Part shown: one piece after another, positions 23,205-33,580 of the stretch | Layout: every line of letters begins with the position of its first letter | Numbering within the stretch: the first letter of the stretch is position 1 | Origin: Ophioderma brevispina | Taxonomy: Eukaryota; Echinodermata; Ophiuroidea; Amphilepidida; Ophiodermatidae | NCBI GenBank assembly: GCA_023653785.1 | Contig: JAMKCH010011787.1 | Span: 1 to 64,000 of the forward strand | Length of the DNA stretch: 64,000 nucleotides | Direction: 5' to 3' | Notes under the pieces: model-generated | Database searches by the model: none | What the model was told of the DNA's origin: nothing | The model's input: the letters and a program-made list of their open reading frames with translations, nothing else | Program-made: the position numbers and the translations under genes

Positions 23205-23780
23205 CCTAACCAAAGGGGAAAATGACCGCAGATGACCTTTGACCTTGGTATGTGACCCTTGACCTCAACAACATATGAAGGAACCCGTATTGCACCTTTG
23301 ACCCGAGTTAGGTTGTAATCGGACTTCAACTTTTCAAAGACGACCAGAAAGACGACCAGAAAAACAAAAACCAAACTGGAACATGACCTCAGTTGACCTT
23401 GGTCCATGACCTTTGACATCATCCACATATGAAGGAACCCCCTATTGCACCTTCACCACAAGTCTGGTTTAAATCGGACTTAAACTTTTCGAAGGAGACG
23501 CGAAAAACGAAAATCTAACCAAAACCTAACCAAACTGGAACATGACCTCAGATGATCTTTGACCTTGGTCCATGACCTTTGACATCATCCACATATGAAG
23601 GAACCCCTATTGCACCTTCACCCCAAGTCTGGTTTAAATCGGACTTAAACTTTTCGAAGGAGACAAAAAACGAAAACCTAACCAAACTGGAACACACATA
23701 CACATACATACCTACGAACATGCGCACCCTCGCAATATCCCCCTCTGCTTTTCAAGCCATGGGGATAAAAATCAAGATAG
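23205..23780 (-). repeat. Inverted family copy: GGTCA tandem units plus (GT)n and hairpin head
   Basis: Plus-strand units of about 150-190 bp carry GAACATGACCTCAGTTGACC, TTGGTCCATGACCTTTGACAT, CACATATGAAGGAACCCC and TTTAAATCGGACTTAAACTT (about 23205, 23380 and 23540). They run into CACACATACACATACATACC and CTTTTCAAGCCATGGGGATA. Read on the minus strand the order is hairpin head, GT run, GGTCA units, as at 21.87 kb. Confidence 0.75.
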
Positions 23781-24439
23781 TCTCCATGGAAAGATTAATG
23801 AATCCTCAGTCTCATTTCATTTTCAAGCACATTTTGATTTGTAAACACTCATCACCCCATTGACCACAGATCCAATCTTACATTCTGGATAAGTATGAAA
23901 AAGCATTCAAACAAAGACTACAGTATCAGAGTCAGCCTCGTATTCAGCACTGCCCTGGATTTCAAAGTATACCCAGCATATAAACACTCATTGTTGCTGG
24001 CGCAATCATCTGACGTCATCCATTTTTTATTTCCTGTAACTAGGAGTAACAATAGCAACACAAGAGCTTTTCATTTTATAATGCAATAAATTACTCACTG
24101 GTTTGCCCAATGTCTTCCAAGATAAATACTACAATGTTTTATCAAAATATCACGCAATAATCATGTGTGCTTCACCTGCTCAGAATATTTTTGGAAACTG
24201 TCCCTGTCTTGGCTAGAGTCTAGTATCAGATATGCTTACAGAGAAAACCCAGGCCTGGACTTTTGTCCTGCGTTTATGTAATTTGGGTTATTCATAAATG
24301 CATTTCATGCATCTTAGAATATTATTTGCCTGCTGCTCAATGCAGTGGTGTACAAAAAATTTTATCTCACTGAAGGCATGCCACCCAACCCTATCTAGAA
24401 AGGCACTCTCTTCTCCAGTCTAAACCCAGCTATCAATAA

Positions 24440-27072
24440 AGTGGCATCGGTTTTCTTTACAGCAACTTTGTGAAAGGATGCTCAGGATTTTGAACATGCC
24501 ATTAATGAGAACAAGCTTCTTAAGCAAAGTCCAACCCCTTGAAACAATCTCTAAGGAGTTTAAAGGTCCATGGACATGCTTTAAACATACTTACAATACC
24601 ACCAAAAAAATGGTTTCATTCATAGTATGTATTGGTATCAATGTAAAATCTGCATGAAGTAGTAATTGAGAAACCGTATATTTGATAAAAATCGGGCATA
24701 ATATCATGTGTTTTGGACACGCTTTCAAAGGAAATTCCAAAATGAAAGTCGCGCTGGCAAGCGTGACCCAGAAGTGATGTCCGAGTAACAAATACGCGTC
24801 ATGATCGTCATCGTGGAACGGACGTGCGCGTGGCCCAGTTTTCTTGCATACGTACACAATTGACTTTTCGCGATATATGCGTCGTGCGTGTTGTATCATC
24901 ATACTATAATTTGGCTAATGTTGTGAGTATGTATGTATGTTAATAAAAGACTTCGTCTGTTTTGGTCTAAATTGCGCCAGAATCACAGGAAAGGTGCATG
25001 AGGATACCGGACGGGTTCTAAATTATATTCGGACGAAATCCGTTCAGAAATGGCTTAAAAATCAGCGAAAATATGGTCGGTTGCTAAGTAAAATTACCCA
25101 TTTGTTTATAACCCTTACTAACCAGCGCGCGAGCGTTGCGCGTTGTGACGGGCGGTTACGCATGAGACGCTATATCGACGGCGGTTACGTGTGAGACGCT
25201 ATATTCGGCACGCAAAATAATAGGCGCTTTACTAATAGTGCAGACGGTGTGGGGGAAAGAAACAATAACACGTCATGTTATTTCGCTTTGTCGTATTTAT
25301 GATGGGAATTATGGGTTAGGACACGGGAGTAGTTTGAGAAGAAATATGGGGAAAGTTACAGGATGAAATTTTGACATTTTAGCATTTAGAAAATAAGAAC
25401 TTCATAGGCCTAAGCTACAGGATATGCTGGAAATTACGTTTTTTTTTTTTTTTTTTTTAGTGGCATCGGTTTTCTTTACAGCAACTTTGTGAAAGGATGC
25501 TCAGGATTTTGAACATGCCATTAATGAGAACAAGCTTCTTAAGCAAAGTCCAACCCCTTGAAACAATTTCTAAGGAGTTTAAAGGTCCATGGACATGCTT
25601 TAAACATACTTACAATACCACCAAAAAAATGGTTTCATTCATAGTATGTACTGGTATCAATGTAAAATCTGCATGAAGTAGTAATTGAGAAACCGTATAT
25701 TTGATAAAAATCGGGCATAATATCATGTGTTTTGGACAAGCTTTCAAAGGAAATTCCAAAATGAAAGTGATTATCGCGCTGGCAAGCGTGACCCAGAAGT
25801 GACGTCCGAGTAACAAATACGCGATACGCGTCATGATCGTCATCGTGGAACGGACGTGCGCGTGGCCCAGTTTTCTTGCATACATACACAATTGACTTTT
25901 TGCGATATATGCGTCGTGCATGTTGTATCATCATACTATAATTTGGCTAATGTTGTGGGTATGTATGTATGTATGTATGTTAATAAAAGACTTAATAATA
26001 AAAGACTAAATTATATTTGGACGAAATCCGTTCAGAAATGGCTTAAAAATCAGCGAAAATATGGTCGGTTGCTAAGTAAAATTACCCATTTGTTTATAAC
26101 CCTTACTAACCAGCGCGCGAGCGTTGCGCGTTGTGACGGGGTTACGCATGAGACGCTATATCGCCGGCGGTTACGCGTGAGACGCTATATTTGGCACGCA
26201 AAATAATAGGCGCTTTATTAATAGTGCAGACGGTGTGGGGGAAAGAAACAATAACACGTCATGTTATTTCGCTTTGTCGTATTTATGATGGGAATTACGG
26301 GTTAGGACACCACGAACAAACTTTTACCGGACACTCAACAATATTTATGAAGGAGTCTAGGTTTACCGCCGGGTACCGCTACTCCATTGCGATACACACG
26401 CTAAAGAGTCCCCAAACCACCAACAAAGCGAGGCACGACGTGCTAATTACGACGTCACACCATGCATGTTGCTTGTCGTGTGATCTATTCCAACCAATTA
26501 CTGCACAGGGTTGTGCACGTACAATCAGGGGAAGAACAATGCGCTGTGACACGAGGTTCCGATAGCTCGTGTGAAGTGAATGAGAAAATAGGGAATATTG
26601 AAACTAGCAAAATGGTATAATGGAACGATGTCATGGATGGGAAATGTTTTGAAGAAGTGTGGTTTGCTTTGTGCATATTAAGACTGTCAATAGTATTGAA
26701 GACGATGTCAAACTAAACCACTGACATTTTCGCTAATATGGACTTCGATGTATTGCAACACAAATTGTACTAAGTGTCTACGAAATTATTATGAGCAAAA
26801 TGAGAATGAAATGTAATTTGAGAATTTGGCACAGGGCATAGCTTTGTGTGCTTTAGTATAGCACTATACAAGTGACCCAACTAAGGTTAATTATATTAAG
26901 CAGTGGCGCGCTTTTCAATATGATCTAACAATGTTGTAAAGAAGTTCGTTTGTGGACACGGGAGTAGTTTGAGAAGAAATATGGGTTAGTTACAGGATGA
27001 AATTTTGACATTTTAGCATTTAGAAAATAAGAACTTCATAGGCCTAAGCTACAGGATATGCTGGAAATTACG
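24440..27072. repeat. Tandem duplication (1.0 kb and 1.6 kb copies) with T20 junction
   Basis: Copy 1 (24440-25438) and copy 2 (25459-27072) share AGTGGCATCGGTTTTCTTTA at the start and GATATGCTGGAAATTACG at the end. They are joined by exactly 20 T (25439-25458). Copy 1 lacks about 649 bp that copy 2 carries between two GGACAC hexamers (26305-26310 and 26954-26959). Copy 2 lacks about 60 bp near 25995 that copy 1 has (AGACTTCGTCTGTTTTGGTC). Frames seen twice here are repeat-borne. Confidence 0.9.
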
Positions 27073-27364
27073 GGAAATAAATACGGTTACGGGATGTTGT
27101 GGTGGTTGAAGGGGGGGTCATAAACTGCAGATGGCGAGAACTTTATACGGGAGTTTGAGGAGTTATGAGAAAAAATGTGTATATATGAAGGGAACTACGG
27201 GTTACCCCAAGATGAGTACTTTTGAGAAAAAAGGGTTTAACACGGAAACACATACGGTTTGGTTGCGGTAGTCTTGCTATAGTGTGTGATTGCTTCAGTT
27301 TCAGTGATCGCTCCCGGTTCACTCAACTAGCGGGAGCCCGCGCGAAGCGCGGGCCTCCCGCTAG
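24930..27364 (+). mobile_element. Helitron-like sequence with terminal hairpin and CTAG end
   Basis: The right end is a strong palindrome (27327-27364): CTAGCGGGAG, then CCCGCGC-GAA-GCGCGGG, then CCTCCCGCTAG, with a one-base bulge, followed by T. A GC-rich hairpin shortly before CTRR|T is the Helitron 3' signature. The start is uncertain; AATAAAAGACTTCGTCTG at about 24943 in copy 1 resembles 5' regions of such elements. No Rep/helicase frame is present, so it would be non-autonomous. Confidence 0.5.
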
Positions 27365-27797
27365 TATGGCATAATTTTTCTTGATTTGATGCCTTAAAAT
27401 TACGATAATAATTCGCTGTATTGTCGACGGTTGCACCAGCGGTGACCGTACCGACAAGGAGAATGCAGAACAGAATAGCTTTATTCAGTTCCCAGACAAA
27501 GAAACCGACAAGGAGAGATATCTGGAGTGTGCGGTGCGGTTAGCCCACGTGTGAGCTTTGTTTACAACTTGTTACTTTGACGTCATTAACAGGGTCAAAT
27601 CCAACTCCAGCATCTTGATACGCGTTCGCTAAAACAGGAGAAGGCCCTGTCAGTTTGGGTATATCTATCCTTGAAATTTAACACTTTCCCGATGTTCACT
27701 TTTAAAAATCTGTGTTGCGATATCATCAGGATACTGTTGAGGTACGAAAATGTAAAAAATTAAGAAATGTGTACTCAGCCGTGTCCATGGACCTTTA
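25577..27797. mobile_element. Decayed DNA transposon with TTAAAGGTCCATGGACA ends
   Basis: The left end TTTAAAGGTCCATGGACATG (about 25577; also about 24559 in copy 1) is inverted at 27778-27797 (TGTCCATGGACCTTTAA). Between them lie the Helitron-like end and the THAP-like fragment. A related solo sequence, TTAAAGGTCCATGG, is at about 53825. A clean target-site duplication is not visible. Confidence 0.6.
27417..27554 (+). pseudogene. Possible THAP-like zinc-finger fragment
   Basis: A 45-codon frame starts CIVDGCTSGDRTDKENAEQN and continues SFIQFPDKETDKERYLECA to a TGA. The CxxxxC start followed by an SF..FP...(D/K)...R..YL.. segment resembles the first half of a THAP domain (C2CH finger; P-element-type transposases and host proteins). 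The later Cys-x2-His is missing because the frame stops. It lies inside an element bounded by inverted TTAAAGGTCCATGGACA ends, which fits a decayed DNA transposon. The match is short. Confidence 0.35.
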
Positions 27798-28127
27798 AGA
27801 GAGTTGCCGTGTGGAAAGAAGAAACGCTATCAACTAAGCAAGCCTGGAAAAAGTGCGGGAACTGGGAACCTGGTTCCCGGGAAAGTTTCATCACTGTCGG
27901 AAAATTTTTGAAAAAGTGGGAAAATGGTGCACTAAATGGCATCAATTGGAGTTATAAATTTAAAAAAATCTTCAACTTCTGAGGGGGCACATTCACAATC
28001 AACCCCCTCCATTGCTAGCATGGCGGGATGCCTGCTTTGCAGCCATTACTCCGGCAATTTACTCCCAGAAGATATCGCTTAAAATTTTGGTTCCCGCAAA
28101 AGTTAGCATTTTTTCCAGCCCTGCAAC

Positions 28128-28424
28128 CAAGTAATATTCATTGATATTGAACCTGGTGAGCATCTTCCTCCTGGAGCTGACTCCTCATGGGCTGAATGGC
28201 GATGTCTCAACAGACTGAGAACCAGAATCAGCCGATCTAAGGTTTCCTCGCAGAAGTGGGGCTACCTAGAAGCAGATCAGGACACTATCTGTGGTTGCAG
28301 AACAGCACAACAGATAATGGAATATTGCTTGGTCTGCCCACTTTTGGAGAATGAATGCAGCAGCCAGACATTGTATCCATCTGCAGCTAGCTCATATTTT
28401 GAGAACCACTGTGTTTGGACATGA
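28128..28424 (+). pseudogene. Non-LTR retrotransposon (LINE) ORF2 C-terminal fragment
   Basis: An open frame of about 99 codons, ending TGA, reads IFIDIEPGEHLPPGADSSWA and then EWRCLNRLRTRISRSKVSSQ, followed by KWGYLEADQDTICGCRTAQQ and a CPLL segment. 'W..LNRLRTGxGR.....KWG......C.CG..QTM.H....CPLL' is the typical region after the reverse transcriptase of jockey/CR1-like LINEs. The polymerase core is absent, so this is a 5'-truncated dead copy. Just downstream the DNA reads GTTTGGACATGATAAGAA, resembling the 3' end of the SINE at 8.0-8.46 kb. Confidence 0.75.
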
Positions 28425-28500
28425 TAAGAACTAAATTATGCGTACAAATGGACGGGATAACACAATTCAATTAACCATGGGCATTTATAGCAGCTATGAT

Positions 28501-28737
28501 GGGGAGAGCGTGTGGCCCACTGGTTAGGGTATTAGCCTTTGGTGCTAGAGGTCCCCGGTTCAACTCCCGGCGGGACCACTTGCAGGGATTTAATCGGGTA
28601 CTAAATTCTGGATTTAATCTGTAAAAAAGCTATTGATTGAAATTGGAATTCGCTTTCCCCATGGTTCAGTTGGACTTGGGCAAACGAACCATGATAATAC
28701 CCCGTCCTTTGGAGAGGGGACGTTAAGCCGTCGCACA
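28501..28737 (+). mobile_element. 5' part of a second tRNA-derived SINE
   Basis: A-box-like GTGGCCCACTGGTTAGG (28511) and B-box-like CCCGGTTCAACTCCCGG (28556), then a body ending GGGACGTTAAGCCGTCG. This central block matches the SINE at 8.0 kb. The copy stops at CACAGTGGGCC, where other sequence begins; a SINE-like 3' block reappears at about 31.97 kb. Confidence 0.65.
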
Positions 28738-29265
28738 GTGGGCCAGAATGAAATCAAAGTGTGCCAAAATTCCATTTTGGTCACTATAACATTTTATTTA
28801 TTTCTCATTTTTATAAAGAAAGGTTTACTGTGGAGAATCTATCTTGAAAATATTTTACTCTTTTTTTTTTTTTTTTTTTTCGGTTCAACTCCCGGCGGGA
28901 CCACTTGCAGGGATTTAATCGGGTACTAAATTCTGGATTTAATCGGGTACTAAATTCTGGATTTAATCGGGTACTAAATTCTGGATTTAATCTGTACAAA
29001 AGCTATTGATTGAAATTGGAATTCGCTTTCCCCATGGTTCAGTTGGACTTGGGCAAACGAACCATGATAATACCCCGTCCTTTGGAGAGGGGACGTTAAG
29101 CCGTCGCACAGTGGGCCAGAATGAAATCAAAGTGTGCCAAAAATTAATTCTTTTTAAAAAAAAAAAAAACTTTTTATTTTTATTTCTCATTTTTTTTCTA
29201 CGAAAGGTTTTACTGTGGAGAAATCTATCTATCTTGAAAATATTTTTACTCTTAAATTTATTTTA
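28557..29265 (+). repeat. Local tandem duplication of SINE body with T20 junction
   Basis: The segment starting CGGTTCAACTCCCGGCGGG (28557-28860) is repeated from 28881 to about 29255, joined by a run of exactly 20 T (28861-28880). The second copy has three successive copies of a 24-bp unit (GGTACTAAATTCTGGATTTA plus TCGG) near 28920-28990. Both copies continue into CAGTGGGCCAGAATGAAATC and a T-rich downstream region ending near TTGAAAATATTTTACTC. Confidence 0.85.
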
Positions 29266-29269
29266 AAAG

Positions 29270-31900
29270 GTTATATTTTTCATCATCAAAGTTTTGTACA
29301 ATTTTGCCCTCTACTACCAGAATCTGCTAAAATGGGGGTAAGCTGACATAAAATATTATTACAAGCTTTAGAAAAATTCAGATTTTTCTTAAAAAACCAA
29401 AACATCCCACATGATTCGTTATAAATGATACCCCCCCCCCCCCCTTTTGGGGGGTGAAGAATAAAATATTGACATTTTATCCAATTTCAATTTTTGGACT
29501 ATGGGTTAAAACTGGCCTAAAAACACTTCCAAAATATGAAAAAAGTGCCTTTTTTAGGAAAATTAAGACGAGTTTTTAAGATTTGTGTACATTCAATAGC
29601 TTTGATTTACATACCCAGTGGTTATTCGAATAGTTTTAAAACTTAAATGAGAAGACCTAATTTAGCTGCCACTTTTTTTTGCCGCTACTTGTGGCCTGAC
29701 AATACTTTCGTAAATCCAGACTTGTGCTCCCATTAGGACCTTAAAATCAAACCGTAATGATCAGGGTGAGTCAGGAAAAACTGTACCCTATTGGGTTCCC
29801 CCGCCATTTTGCCCTTTAAAATAACATTATCTCCAACAATATGTTGGTATCAAAGCGAAAAGTTTAATTTATTTTTTATTTAGCTTTAATTAATTAATAA
29901 AGTTTTCATTCACATTGGTAAATGTACATACCCCGAGCTACAGTTTTAAATTAAGTAGTCGCGTTTTGGCGCTTTATTCGCGGATTCACGTTAAAATAAT
30001 GAACGGCGTCATGGAATCAAATCAATGGCTTAGAAGGAAAGCGGACTATTTAACCGAATGCCAAATGTTACGATATATCCCCAGAAAATTCATCACAATT
30101 TAAATTATGGAATGCCCTATATACATGTCTACACCTTCCTCACTCATACATATCATTTGACCAAAAAAAACTTGATACATGTATCAGTTTTCTGAAAAGA
30201 TGTCAAATGAAACAATACCATAAACCGAAAGAAACAACTTCGTTGTAAGCTTTTGGAAGGTAGAAAATGCCATATTTCTGGCATTTTGTTTCCTTTGTTG
30301 TAGACCACTATAATGCCAACACCTTACCATTATAACTAGCTTTTTTACACAAATTTTTTACACCGTTTAAAGGCTGACTACTCATAGATTTTTCTTCCCG
30401 ATGAGGGCGCCCTTAATGTTTCAAACAAATTTGTCCTTTTTTTTTTTTTAAATGCGTTTTTTTTATTGTTTAATAAAACTGTGTTATTGTTAAATAGCTA
30501 AGCTCTAATTGAAGCCTTCATATAGAAAATCGCGCACCTTGTTATAAATTTCCGGATTGGGAAATTTAGTTATACACATTATCCCCATGGCAACTGTCTA
30601 CTACAACTACACTAAATTTTGCATGCAAACAAAAAAATCCCGATCCACCCCCTCAAACTTCTTTGGAATTGGGCATTTTAAGTGTACCTATCTTGGAGGT
30701 TTCAGTTGACTATTTTCAATAAATAACACATAATTTATATTTCAAAAATCTCTTGAGTCAGACTTTGGACAGTGATTTTGGCACTTCGTTTTGACCGCCA
30801 CACATTATAAATGGGAATCCATGGGACATGAAAAACTACTTGAAATTTCAAAAGACCTGGGAGCTTCGGTCCTATACCCAACCGACGTTGAAAATGAATC
30901 CCTTTGCAAGCAATTAAAGGTAATAAACTAATTTTCCATTGAATCCCACATATATTGAGAATAGGGCCAATTTAAAAGATTCAATCAAAATAAAATGGCG
31001 GACAAAATCAGATCTTTTTTTTTCTCTGACTGTCTGACCATAACTATAACTCTCTTCGCACGCTAAGCCACAACAAGAAAAACGTTTATTTTATCCTGTG
31101 TCCCGTAATGGTATTTTACACAGTACATTGCAAGAAGAAACGTCGGAGAAACATTGAACGTAACGGGAAAATGGGCCCGTACATATTTAATCTTAACAGG
31201 CCATTTTACTGTTATTTATTGCCCTAAATTCACTGCACTTTGACCTTTATTTTACGGGATTTGCTATTATTTCACACAAAAATTGGCTGCTTGGGGAACT
31301 GCCACAATTTTTTTTTCAATTAATTACCAATCAAACAATCATTTTGTGACGTCACAAGGGTTACTTCAAGACCGTCCCTAAATTCTAATTTACTATTGAA
31401 ATTAATCTCGTTCCTCAAATCCTTCCCCCTGTGGTCCATAAATCAAAGAAATATTATTTGCTTTGTAATTCCAATGATTGTTTGGCCCCCTCGTCCAATC
31501 AAATAACAGCATTACGGTGAACCTCACAGGATCACACCATGTATTTATTGCAATGATTTTTTAATGGTTTTGTCAAAACCCATTATTAGTATTTGCGAGT
31601 TTGTAAATCATCAAGTTTCATGTGGTATAACGACTATTAGGCCCGTCCAATCAGACAACGCATTTTGGGATGACTCATAGATAATCTAAAATGCTGGTAT
31701 TGAATTGCTCTGGCTCCTTGAACCCCTAATAAGTTTCAATTCATCTACATGTAAGTGAACTTGCTTACTAGTTTTTCAATTCTTGCCAGTCAGAAAACGT
31801 ATTTTTGGAATGACGTCATACATTTTTAAAAAATACGTCCATTAAACTCCTGGGGTCTGAAAACCCCTAAATAGACAATTCTAGCTTTTAAATGCTTCTC
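29270..31900. other. Non-coding AT-rich stretch
   Basis: It includes homopolymer runs, poly(C) at 29432 and poly(T) near 30436. No exon-like segment with paired splice sites was found. It lies within the possible hAT-like element. Confidence 0.5.
29432..29456. repeat. Poly(C)/poly(G) homopolymer pair
   Basis: About 18 C, then TTTT, then a G run. Such runs are prone to consensus-length error. Confidence 0.9.
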
Positions 31901-31959
31901 TCAAGTGCATTGAATTTTGGCACCACTTTGACTTCATTCTGGCCCACTGTGCGTGGTTC

Positions 31960-32060
31960 CCCCCCTGTTACAAGAGCCTGTTGCATCACATCGCAGTCAG
32001 TGTCGCAAAAGAGTAGGGTGATTACCCCTGGACTGTCCCAATTCTGTCCTCGTAAAAATG
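31960..32060 (+). mobile_element. SINE 3'-region fragment
   Basis: CACATCGCAGTCAGTGTCG followed by CAAAAGAGTAGGGTGATTACCC matches the SINE at 8.0 kb (8277-8315: CACAGTCAGGGTCGAATAAG then AGTAGGGTG). It is probably the displaced 3' portion of the SINE that begins at 28501. Confidence 0.5.
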
Positions 32061-32954
32061 GCAATAAGCTTCCTGTCGAGGCTTCTTGGGCTATCAAGAC
32101 ATTTTCCCGAATAAATAAAAAAATAGGCCTTGAACGTTTTACAACATAGGTCATATTAGAAGGTCAAAAAATCTAAAACCCCATGGTCCTTGGGCCAGTA
32201 GGCCTTATGGCAAAGTTTTATGATTCTAAGACTATTTGCAGAAGAATATTTTTTGAAAGTCACGTAGGGGTCGAAGAGTTCCACCTGTGCATACCCCTAC
32301 CAAAGTTCCCCGGAAGCGTGGTTTGTTTTTAAAGTTAGGGTTGTCCATCACAAGCATGTTATTTTGTAGAATGTTTAATAGAATTTGAGAACAAAATGGG
32401 GGTCAAAGATCATGCAGATGTTTATTAGAAGGGGTCCAATTGAACTTATAGTGCATGTGCCTGGGCCAGTGGTTTCTTTTGAGCAAATTTGGTAGCCTAA
32501 CCCACTTTTTTGGAAGAATGGTATCAAATTTTTTAAAAAATGGGTCAAAATGTCAGGTAGGGTCATTGAGGTCCATCTGTGTATTACTCCCCATGATCCC
32601 GTCCCAGTTTCTTTTTTTAGGTTTGGGTAGTCAGAGCATCATTGCAGAAATGCATACATATAGGTTTTTTTATTGTTTTTGAAAGTTTAAATGTGATTTT
32701 AATCAAAAATGGATCAAAGGTCTTTGCGGTCAAAAGAGCACATGGGGGTCACTAGAAGTCAATTGTCAAGTGGGTCACTAAATGTTAATCTGTTCATAAT
32801 CCATACCCGGATGATTTGCACCAGTTTTTTCTTTTCCTGTTATTTGGTAGCATATTTTTTCAAGTGTTTTTATACTTTTTACAAAAATACCTTGCAGTCT
32901 TTTGGACTGCTGTCGTCGTTGCTGGCTGCCGCCATGAATTTTGTTAATGGGGCC

Positions 32955-33580
32955 CCAAAGTTCACATGAAGGTCCACCAGGTCACCCGAGGTCACCTGAT
33001 GTCACATTAAGGTCAACCTGAGTCATTAGGTCACCTGAGGTCACCAGGTCACATGAGGTCACCATTGGTCACATAAGGTCACCCAAGGTCAACCAGGAGG
33101 TCACCTCCAGTCCCCACATGAGGTCACACAGGTTCACATGATGTCCCCCAGTTCACATGATGTCACCCGGTCCACATGATGTCCCCCCACCAGGGTTCCA
33201 ACATGAGTCACCCAAGGTCACATTGAGGTCACCCCTGTCACATGAGGTCACCCAAGTCACACGAGATCACCCTGTCCCAACGAGGTCACCCAGGTCACAC
33301 CCCAAGGTCACCCAGGTGTCACAACACGCGGTCACCCAGGTACACGAGGTCACCCCAGGTCACACGAGGTTCACCCAGTTGGTTCCACGAAACGATGTCC
33401 ACCCCAGGTCCACACAGTTCCACCCAGGCCACACAAGAGCACATGTCCACCCGAGGTCACCCTGTCCACCTAGGTCCCACCAGTCACCCGAGGTCCACCC
33501 AGGTCCCACGAGAATTCACCCGGTCACCACGAGGTCACCCAGGTCACACACAGGTCACCCAGGTTCACAAGAGGTCACCC
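32955..33580 (+). repeat. GGTCAC minisatellite array
   Basis: About 620 bp of units of roughly 19 bp based on AGGTCACCCAAGGTCACAYG, with frequent single-base indels. It is headed by AATGGGGCCCCAAAGTTCAC. Long plus-strand frames rich in Pro, His, Ser and Arg are low-complexity translation of the array. AGGTCA occurs dozens of times. Confidence 0.93.

Larger units (their letters stand above)
28736..31953. mobile_element. Possible hAT-like element inside the second SINE
   Basis: The left end CACAGTGGGCCAGAATGAAA at 28736 (repeated at about 29105) has an inverse match at about 31915-31953, reading GACTTCATTCTGGCCCACTG. The CAGTGG-type inverted terminus suggests a hAT-like element of about 3.2 kb. 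SINE-like sequence resumes on its right side (GTCGCAAAAGAGTAGGGTG, about 32004). No clean 8-bp target duplication was found and no transposase frame is visible. Confidence 0.4.

Noticed and set aside
24591..26206. Pairs of nearly identical frames of about 85-116 codons (for example ending KITHLFITLTNQRASVARCD)
   Set aside because: They exist twice because the DNA is duplicated, are interrupted differently in each copy and show no domain; they are repeat-borne.
27327..27364. Rho-independent terminator or CRISPR-like repeat
   Set aside because: The context is eukaryotic, the hairpin is single copy here, and the CTAG|T position fits a Helitron end better.
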